Assembly: GCA_937931765.1 (NCBI GenBank)
Contig: CALHAO010000203.1
Location: forward strand, 1 to 7,114
From: an uncultured Thiotrichaceae bacterium
Lineage (GTDB): Bacteria; Pseudomonadota; Gammaproteobacteria; Thiotrichales; Thiotrichaceae
DNA length: 7,114 nt
Direction: 5' to 3'
Shown here: in pieces, positions 1 through 6,200 of the stretch
Layout: each line of letters opens with the position of its first letter
Position numbering within the stretch: position 1 is the stretch's first letter
The notes under the pieces: model-generated
What the model saw: the letters and a program-made list of their open reading frames with translations, nothing else
What the model was told of the DNA's origin: nothing
The model's database searches: none
Position numbers and translations under genes: made by a program

Positions 1-155
1 CCCAGCATGGCTGCGGCCAGTTTATTGGGCACAATGAAAATTTGCCGTTGGCCGAGCGTGATTTGTCTGGATTTGGGTAGCCTGCGTTTTACCCAGTTTG
101 CCCACAGATCGGACACGTTGGCAGTGCTGCTTTTCACTTCGGTCATTTCAGTCAC
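1..155 (-). CDS. DUF58 domain protein, N-terminal fragment (gene runs off the left edge)
   Basis: This is the first 51 codons of a leftward gene that continues beyond base 1. The start chosen is GTG at 155-153. An AGGTGG Shine-Dalgarno at 169-164 lies 8 nt upstream of it, while the in-frame ATG at 146-144 would be 17 nt away. The translation contains RRLPKSRQITLGQRQIFIVP. A basic stretch followed by a Q/R-R-x-I-[FY]-I-[VL]-P motif and a hydrophobic run is typical of the start of DUF58 proteins, just before their two N-terminal membrane helices. The gene begins 14 nt after the moxR stop codon, and moxR-DUF58 is a very common operon pair. DUF58 proteins are membrane-associated and often carry a VWA-like fold; their exact role is poorly known. 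The third gene of such operons is often a DUF3488/transglutaminase (TgpA-like) protein, which could lie to the left. Identification rests on one short motif plus context. Confidence 0.72.
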   Translation of the reverse strand, partial: MTEMTEVKSSTANVSDLWANWVKRRLPKSRQITLGQRQIFIVPNKLAAAML

Positions 156-163
156 GGTGTTGC

Positions 164-169
164 CCACCT
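164..169 (-). promoter_or_regulatory. Ribosome binding site deciding the GTG start of the DUF58 gene
   Basis: The minus strand reads AGGTGG immediately after the moxR TAA stop, 8 nt before the GTG codon at 155-153. This spacing favours GTG over the ATG three codons further in. It also implies translation of DUF58 from the moxR transcript, since there is no room for a separate promoter apart from sequence inside moxR. Confidence 0.6.
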
Positions 170-1099
170 TTATCCGTTGCCGATCACATCAACTTCACTG
201 AGAATCCGCCGTGCCAGTTGCTCATCATGTAACTCCTGCCGCCCGACTAAACGGTGTCCGGCGACGGCAACAAAGACGGCTTGCACATCTTCCGGCAGTA
301 CATGGCTGCGGGCCTGTAATAAAGCCCAGCTTTGCGCGCTGCGTACCAGTGCCTGTGCACCACGTGGTGATAAGCCGACCTGGCAATGTTCAGATTGACG
401 GGTGGCAGCTATTAAACGTTGTACATAATCCAGCAGGGTATCGGTCATTCTTACTTGTGGCACCAGTGACTGTAAGGCTTTTAAGCGGCCTTCACTCAGT
501 ACCTGCGGCAATTTGTCAGACACATTGCGTCCACTAAGGCCTTTGAGTAATTGCCGCTCAGCAGCCGGATCGGGATAACCCAGCGAAATACGCAGTAAAA
601 ACCGGTCTAACTGTGATTCCGGTAATGGAAACGTACCGGACTGGCTTTGCGGGTTTTGGGTGGCAATGACAAAAAACGGCGACGGTAGCGGATGAGCTGT
701 GCCATCAACACTGACCTGCTGTTCTTCCATGGCTTCCAGCAAAGCGCTTTGAGCTTTGGGCGATGCGCGATTAAGTTCATCTGCCAGAAAAATCTGGGTG
801 AACAAAGGGCCTTGGTGGAAATTGAAGGTGCTTTTATCACGATCAAAAATCGACACACCCGTCAGGTCCGCAGGCAGTAAATCGCTGGTGAATTGCACCC
901 GGTTGTAATCCAGCCCGCAAACCCTGGCCAGTGCGTGGGCTAATGTGGTTTTGCCCATGCCGGGTAAGTCTTCCAGCAACAGATGGCCGTTGGCTAGTAG
1001 TGTGCACAAGGCCAGTTTGATCTGATGTTCTTTGCCTAATACTACGGTGTTCAATGCAGTCAGCGCAGCGCTAATTAGCTGTGGGGTTGCAGCAGTCAT
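170..1099 (-). CDS. MoxR-family AAA+ ATPase
   Basis: This 309-residue protein is the usual length for MoxR ATPases and is intact. Motifs appear in the expected order: Walker A in EDLPGMGKTT (about 43-52), Walker B in IFLADELNRA (103-112), the family's LLEAMEE stretch (120-126), sensor 1 VIATQNP (144-150), the arginine-finger segment ESQLDRF (161-167), and sensor 2 in GLSPRGAQAL (242-251). There is no signal peptide or membrane segment, so it is cytoplasmic. MoxR proteins are thought to act as chaperones that use ATP to remodel or insert metal cofactors into partner complexes, often with DUF58/VWA proteins. The partner here is probably the DUF58 product encoded 14 nt downstream. The start is well fixed: an in-frame TAA lies five codons upstream and a purine tract AAGAGA (1110-1105) sits 5 nt before the ATG. 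The substrate cannot be told from sequence. Confidence 0.95.
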   Translation of the reverse strand: MTAATPQLISAALTALNTVVLGKEHQIKLALCTLLANGHLLLEDLPGMGKTTLAHALARVCGLDYNRVQFTSDLLPADLTGVSIFDRDKSTFNFHQGPLFTQIFLADELNRASPKAQSALLEAMEEQQVSVDGTAHPLPSPFFVIATQNPQSQSGTFPLPESQLDRFLLRISLGYPDPAAERQLLKGLSGRNVSDKLPQVLSEGRLKALQSLVPQVRMTDTLLDYVQRLIAATRQSEHCQVGLSPRGAQALVRSAQSWALLQARSHVLPEDVQAVFVAVAGHRLVGRQELHDEQLARRILSEVDVIGNG

Positions 1100-1441
1100 G
1101 GATTTCTCTTTTTATTTGTTATTAGTTTATTTTATAGTGAGAAGGGCAGATTAGCTACCGTCAGGTGATGATTGGATACATCGTTTTCAATCATGCTGCT
1201 TATCCGGTTTCTGTTTGTTTTTTGTATAGCCAGGTGATAGTGTCATGTATAGATAGATTTTATTTATGGGCTTGCATTGCACATTCGCTAGAAACAGGGT
1301 TGAAGGAACACCTTAGGCTGACTTGGTTAAGCTGAGTGACATGAGGTGATTGCTAAAATTGCGTTAACTGGGGTGCGGGGCTAGGGCTAATACTCCAACT
1401 TACAACAATTCTAAAAAAAATTAAAAATAAGAGAGTAAATA
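1100..1441. promoter_or_regulatory. Divergent intergenic region between moxR and the first surface-protein gene
   Basis: This 342-nt stretch holds no convincing gene and must contain promoters for both directions. On the minus strand a TATAAA (1136-1131) could be a -10 for moxR, about 31 nt before its ATG, but no good -35 is seen. On the plus strand, TTAACT (1364-1369) and TAATAC (1388-1393), 18 nt apart, are a weak sigma-70-like pair that would give a leader of about 40 nt. AGGTGAT occurs three times on the plus strand (1163-1169, 1232-1238, 1344-1350). ATGATTG (1168-1174) and CAATCAT (1188-1194) form an inverted repeat with a 13-nt gap. The last 30 nt before the ATG at 1442 are very A-rich. 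All promoter calls here are by eye and weak. Confidence 0.3.
1429..1435 (+). promoter_or_regulatory. Ribosome binding site of the first surface-protein gene
   Basis: AAGAGAG lies 6 nt before the ATG at 1442, and an in-frame TAA at 1436-1438 excludes any earlier start. The sequence directly before the start, TAAATAATG, is also found before the second surface-protein gene (ATG at 3205). Confidence 0.5.
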
Positions 1442-3025
1442 ATGATAAAAAAACCGAGAGCTTCTAATGCATTGTTGCTGACTTTCTGTGCTGTTGGTGT
1501 ATTGGCAGCGAGTAATCCTACCTGGGCTGACGCTGATCTTAACAACTGTGCACTGGTTACCGGAACCGAGGAAAGTGATGCTGATTCCGCGCCTAATAAT
1601 ATAACTCAGGCTGACCTATTGGCTGCGTATGTTGCTGACCCTGCTTATGTTTCTCAAGATGATGAAGATTGTGCAAAGATTAATGTTGTGTCGATTTTCG
1701 ATTATGGTGATGCGCCTGATTCTTATGGCACATTGGAGGCTAGTGGTGGTGCTAAACATGAGATTATTCCGAAGTTATCACTGGGTGCATTAGTGGATGA
1801 AGAGGATGGCGTGCTGGCTAATGCTGAGGCGAATGCTGATGACAATAATGGCGACTCAGATGAAGATGGCTATACAGTTACAACAATGACTGAGGGTCAG
1901 GATCTGGATTGGGATGTGCTCGTTACTAATGAAACCGGCTCTAGTGCCAATCTGGTTTGTTGGATCGATTACAACGGTGATGGTGTCTTCGCCACTGACG
2001 GTTCTGAGTCTGGCTCTGCTGTTGTTGCTTCACTTGCCGGGCCTCAGACAATCACTGTTGGTATGCCGCAGGTTCCTGCTGGTGCGGTGGCTGATAATCT
2101 CGATAGAGTTACAACAGATTCAAGTGATAGTTACACTCGCTGTCGTTTGAGTACTGATTCGGCTCTGACTGAGTTGGCACCTTCTGGTTTAATGGCTGAT
2201 GGTGAAGTTGAAGATAGAAAAGTTACCTTTGTAGACGCACCTGTTTTCGATTTGGCATTGCGCAAAACAGTGACTAATCCATCTGCGCCTATTAAGGCGG
2301 GTGATATCGTTAGCTTTAACATTGAAGTAATTAACCAAGGCACTATAGGTGCAACAGGTGTTGTGGTGACAGACTATATTCCGCTGGGAATGGAACTTGA
2401 TCCGGCTGATGCAAAATGGGCACAAACACCTGCTGACGCTGCTAATCCTACCGGCCCGCAGATCGCAACATTAATTACTCCTATTTCTGTGGCGGCTGGC
2501 CAGCCGTATGCCCCTGTTTTGACTATTAGTCTGAGAGTATTGGCAGATGTTGTTGCAGGTGACTTGACGAATACTGCTGAAATTTCTGCAGCGCTGGATG
2601 CTGATGGTAACGCCGTTGTTGACCAGGATTCTATTCCGAATGCTGATAATACGGATGATGGCGTAGTATCGGATGACACGATTGATAATACTGATTTGGA
2701 TCAGGATGATCACGATATTGCTGTTGTGAGCATTGCGCCTACGGTCGATGTCGATCTGGCGAAAGATGTCTTTGAGGCTGATGGAACGACACCAGCAACT
2801 TCAGTACGTCGTGGTGATACATTAATCTATGTATTGACGGTAGCTAATGCTGGGCCTGATGATGCAACGAATGTCGCAGTAACGGATCTGTTACCAGCAG
2901 GTTTGACTTATGTATCGGATGATTCCGTTGGTGCTACTTATGTGCCTGCCAGCGGTCTTTGGACTATTGGTGATCTGGCTAATGGTGCAAGCATGTCTTT
3001 ACGTATCACTGTCACTGTAGACTAA
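1442..3025 (+). CDS. Secreted GEVED/DUF11 repeat protein without a visible anchor
   Basis: This is a 527-residue exported protein of unknown function. Residues 1-29 form a signal peptide (basic start, hydrophobic LLLTFCAVGVLAA core, likely cleavage after PTWA). Next is a short module with Cys36 and Cys77, including DADSAPNN and DDEDC. The motif FDYGDAPDS follows at 86-94, then a GEVED region with CWIDYNGDG (from 173) and ADGEVED (252-258). Two DUF11 domains come next, about 268-430 and 435-527, each with the typical xGDxxxxxxxVxNxG and VTDxxPxGL-like motifs (DYIPLGMEL; DLLPAGLTY). A strongly acidic, Asp-rich stretch (about 394-425) closes the first DUF11. Such domains are known from surface adhesins and matrix proteins. 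The protein ends right at the last strand of the second DUF11, with no hydrophobic tail or sorting signal. No in-frame homologous continuation lies downstream. It is probably released, or held by partners such as the related protein encoded 179 nt downstream. Its ligand is unknown. Confidence 0.88.
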   Translation: MIKKPRASNALLLTFCAVGVLAASNPTWADADLNNCALVTGTEESDADSAPNNITQADLLAAYVADPAYVSQDDEDCAKINVVSIFDYGDAPDSYGTLEASGGAKHEIIPKLSLGALVDEEDGVLANAEANADDNNGDSDEDGYTVTTMTEGQDLDWDVLVTNETGSSANLVCWIDYNGDGVFATDGSESGSAVVASLAGPQTITVGMPQVPAGAVADNLDRVTTDSSDSYTRCRLSTDSALTELAPSGLMADGEVEDRKVTFVDAPVFDLALRKTVTNPSAPIKAGDIVSFNIEVINQGTIGATGVVVTDYIPLGMELDPADAKWAQTPADAANPTGPQIATLITPISVAAGQPYAPVLTISLRVLADVVAGDLTNTAEISAALDADGNAVVDQDSIPNADNTDDGVVSDDTIDNTDLDQDDHDIAVVSIAPTVDVDLAKDVFEADGTTPATSVRRGDTLIYVLTVANAGPDDATNVAVTDLLPAGLTYVSDDSVGATYVPASGLWTIGDLANGASMSLRITVTVD

Positions 3026-3033
3026 AGTAAAAA

Positions 3034-3055
3034 AACGTCGATATAAAATGACGTT
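3034..3055. repeat. Small inverted repeat after the first surface-protein gene
   Basis: AACGTC (3034-3039) and GACGTT (3050-3055) form a 6-bp stem around a 10-nt A/T-rich loop, starting 8 nt after the stop codon. On the minus strand the stem is followed by seven T residues, which resembles a weak terminator for leftward transcription, although no minus-strand gene is evident there. It may stop antisense transcription or be chance. Confidence 0.3.
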
Positions 3056-3059
3056 GTCA

Positions 3060-3092
3060 AATACCGGAACGGGGTTGCCTTGTTCCGGTATT
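3060..3092 (+). terminator. Strong hairpin between the two surface-protein genes
   Basis: AATACCGGAAC (3060-3070) and GTTCCGGTATT (3082-3092) are perfect 11-bp complementary arms around an 11-nt loop, 34 nt after the stop codon. The stem is stable, but no T run follows on the plus strand. It is therefore not a classic intrinsic terminator; it could be a partial terminator, an mRNA 3'-end stabiliser, or a small palindromic element. Its presence suggests the second gene is at least partly transcribed from its own promoter. Confidence 0.5.
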
Positions 3093-3204
3093 CTCAAAAG
3101 CTGATCAGAGTGACTTTCAAACAAGGTTTTTCGAGTTAGTTTTTCGATGTAAAGAATATAAAAATACTTATCAAAATAAAAATAATAGCAGTCAGGGTTA
3201 AATA
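3093..3204 (+). promoter_or_regulatory. A/T-rich leader and ribosome binding site of the second surface-protein gene
   Basis: This stretch is A/T-rich. A TATAAA at 3157-3162 could serve as a -10 about 42 nt before the ATG, but no good -35 lies 16-18 nt upstream, so the promoter is only tentative. AGGG at 3194-3197 sits 7 nt before the ATG at 3205. An in-frame TAA at 3199-3201 fixes that start. The TAAATAATG context matches the first gene's start. Confidence 0.35.
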
Positions 3205-6200
3205 ATGAAAATAACAAAGTTCCCTCTAAGCGTCTCAGTCGCCAGCTTGCTGGCTGTTTTGGGGCCGGTTCAATACGTTCAGGCTTCTGATTTGGTGACA
3301 AACTGTGTTCAGGTCACCAGCACTGGTGGGGTGGATAGTGACTCTACGCCTAATAACAGAGCAGGTTTTCAGGGGATTTTGGATGCAGTGGATGCGATCC
3401 CGCCTGTTAATGAAGATGATGAGTCCTGCGTCAAAGTTCTGATTCCTTTCGATTACGGTGATGCGCCTGATAGTCCTGATACGGATGCTCCTGAGCCGGA
3501 TTATCCGACACTGAGTGGCAGCGACGGGGCCAGGCATCAGTTGGGCACTGATGTTTATTTGGGCCAGTGTGTTGATACTGATTTGGGTGATACTGCGCTT
3601 GATGCTGGTAGTGATGATAGTACGTTCAGTACTCCTTCCTGGGGTAACTGTGCTGAGCAGGCTAACGATGAAGATGGGGTCATCTTTAATACGTTACGGG
3701 TGGGTGTACAGGACATTAGAGTCAATGTCACGGCCAGCAAAGCCTGTCAGTTAAATGCGTGGATTGACTGGGAAGGCGATGGTTCCTGGGCAGGTGTTAC
3801 TGAACAGGTATTTGTTGATGAGCAGTTATCAGAAGGTTTTAATCAGCTGACTTTAAGTGTGCCAACACTGGCTAAGGCTGGTGAAACGTACGCTCGTTTT
3901 CGTTGTTCTACTGCTGGTGGTGATGGGGTCACTGGTGAGGCAGCGGATGGTGAAGTTGAGGATTACAAGGTGGTGATTGAGCCTGCAATCCCAGCGGCTC
4001 CATTATCTGTGGGTGACTTTGTTTGGTTGGACGGTAATAAAAATGGCATCCAGGATACTGATGAGTATGGGCTGGTTAATTCTCAGGTTAATTTGCTGAA
4101 GGTAGAAGCTGATAATACAACATCAGAAGCACGTGACTTGAATGGTATTCTGGTGCAAACACAAACCATTACAGCCACCGGTAAGTATGAGTTCACCAAT
4201 TTACCTGAAGGTGAATATATTGTCCGGGTTACGCCTCCCAGTGGTTATGTGCCGACGTTGGGTGGTGAAGATGTTGATACCAATGATAGCAATACCGATA
4301 ATAATTGTCAGATCACTGATGATGGTATACAGACATTGCCCTTCCTGTTGACAGAAGGCGGTGAGCCAGTTGCTGGTATTGATGGTGATGATAATAACGG
4401 CAATATGACTGTTGATTGTGGGTTCCACCTATCAGATGTGCCCAAGTACAGTGTAGGTAATCAGATCTGGATTGATGATGGTGCGGGCAATGCAGATAAT
4501 GCCAATAACGGCCTGAGAGATGCCGGTGAGTCAAATGTTAGTCAGGTTATTCAGGTTGAGCTACGTGATGATAATGATGCCATTCTTAACCAGACATCAT
4601 CCAGTGATGGCTACTATTTATTTAGCGGGCTGGAGGCCGGTAGTTATAAGGTTTGTCTGACGGCTGCTAACTTTGCTTCGAGTGGCCCTTTGACTGGTTA
4701 CACGAGTACCGGTGGTGATGAGGTTGATCCGAACCTGGATGTCGATAGTAATGATAATGGTATTAATGACTCGGCACTGAGTATTTGTTCCGGTCTGGTG
4801 AATTTGGGTGCGGATGGGGCGGATGAGCCTTTGTATGAGTTGCCTACAGCCAGTGACGTTGCGGGTAATGACGGCGCTGGAACACCTGATGGAAATGCTA
4901 ATCTGACGGTTGACTTTGGTTTACTGCCTCCTCCGCTGGCGGTTGCGCCTGTCTCTGTGGGCAATTTTGTCTGGAATGATGTTGATGAAAACGGTAGGCA
5001 GGGCGATGATGAAGTGGGTCTGGCGGATGTTCAGGTAACACTGCTGAAGCCTGATGGTAGTGCCGCCACAGATCTGAGCGGTAATGCAGTTTTGCCGCAG
5101 ACAACCGATACCAGCGGTCTGTATCAATTTACTAATCTGCCGGGTGGCGATTATATAGTGAGAGCTAGTCCGCCTGCCGGATTTGTGTTGACGACGGGTG
5201 GTGCTGATGTCGATATCAATGTTGATGATCAGGACAGCAACGGTGTTGAGAAGGCGAATGGCCCGGAAACTGAGCCATTTACACTGGCGGCGGGTACTGA
5301 GCCGGTAGCGGCTACTGATGGTGATGATAATAACGGCAATATGACCGTCGATTTTGGCTTCTACGAGTCTAAAGAGGTAGCGTTGGCGCTGGGTAATTAT
5401 GTTTGGGTTGATGCTAATGTTGATGGTCTGCAGACCCTGGGTGAAAAACCGCTTCAGGGCGTAACAGTTGAGTTGACTGATGTTGCAGGTAATGGTGTCA
5501 CTGATATTTACGGTGCTGCTGTTACTTCACAAACTACGGGCGCTGATGGTTTGTATCGCTTTGGTAATTTACCGGGTGGTGACTATATTGTGAACATGTC
5601 CGCCCCGTCTGGTTACTACCGCACTACTGGTGGTCTGGATGTTGACGATGATGATAGTGATACCGATAGTAACTGTATTGTTGATGATGCTGGCCTGATT
5701 AAGACGCATGCAATCACCTTGTTTGAGAATAGTGAGCCGGTCAGTTCGATTGATGGTGATAATGAAAACGGCAATATGACAGTTGACTGTGGTTTTTATA
5801 GCACAGTTAGCGTGGGTAATTATATCTGGGATGATGCTAATGCCAATGGCACTCAGGATTCTGATGAGTCGGGTATGGCGGATGTCACAGTCAGTCTGAC
5901 GGGGGCTGATGGTATTTCTCCGGCTTATGATGTTAATGGTGATTTGGTAGCACCAGTGGTAACAAATACCAGTGGTCTGTATGAGTTTACTAATCTTGAA
6001 CCTGGTGAGTACAGTGTTACGGTGACACCGCCTGAAGAGGGTTATAAGTTGTCTCAGGGTGGTTCTGATCCTGATAATAATGCTTCAGATTCTGATAGTA
6101 ATTGTGCGGTGGTGGATAGTGTTTATCAAACACCGGCCTTTAAGTTACCAACAGGTGATAAGACGGATAATCTGACTGTGGATTGTGGTCTTTATCGTTC

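Noticed and set aside
7..537. Small plus-strand open frames opposite moxR and the DUF58 start
   Set aside because: They lie antisense to well-supported genes, have no recognisable domains and no convincing ribosome binding sites.
2131..2713. Minus-strand open frames opposite the first surface-protein gene
   Set aside because: They mirror the biased, repetitive coding sequence; their products are low-complexity and domain-free.
3026..3204. First surface-protein gene as a frameshifted front half of a larger gene
   Set aside because: No DUF11, B-like or anchor sequence is seen in any frame downstream, and the second gene has its own signal peptide and start.
2999..3301. Minus-strand 100-codon frame spanning the gap between the surface-protein genes
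   Set aside because: It overlaps both genes and a hairpin and has no family resemblance; it appears to be chance.
4201..5127. Minus-strand frames opposite the B-like repeats
   Set aside because: They are shadows of the GAT/GGT-rich repeat coding; the His/Ile/Pro-rich products look artificial.
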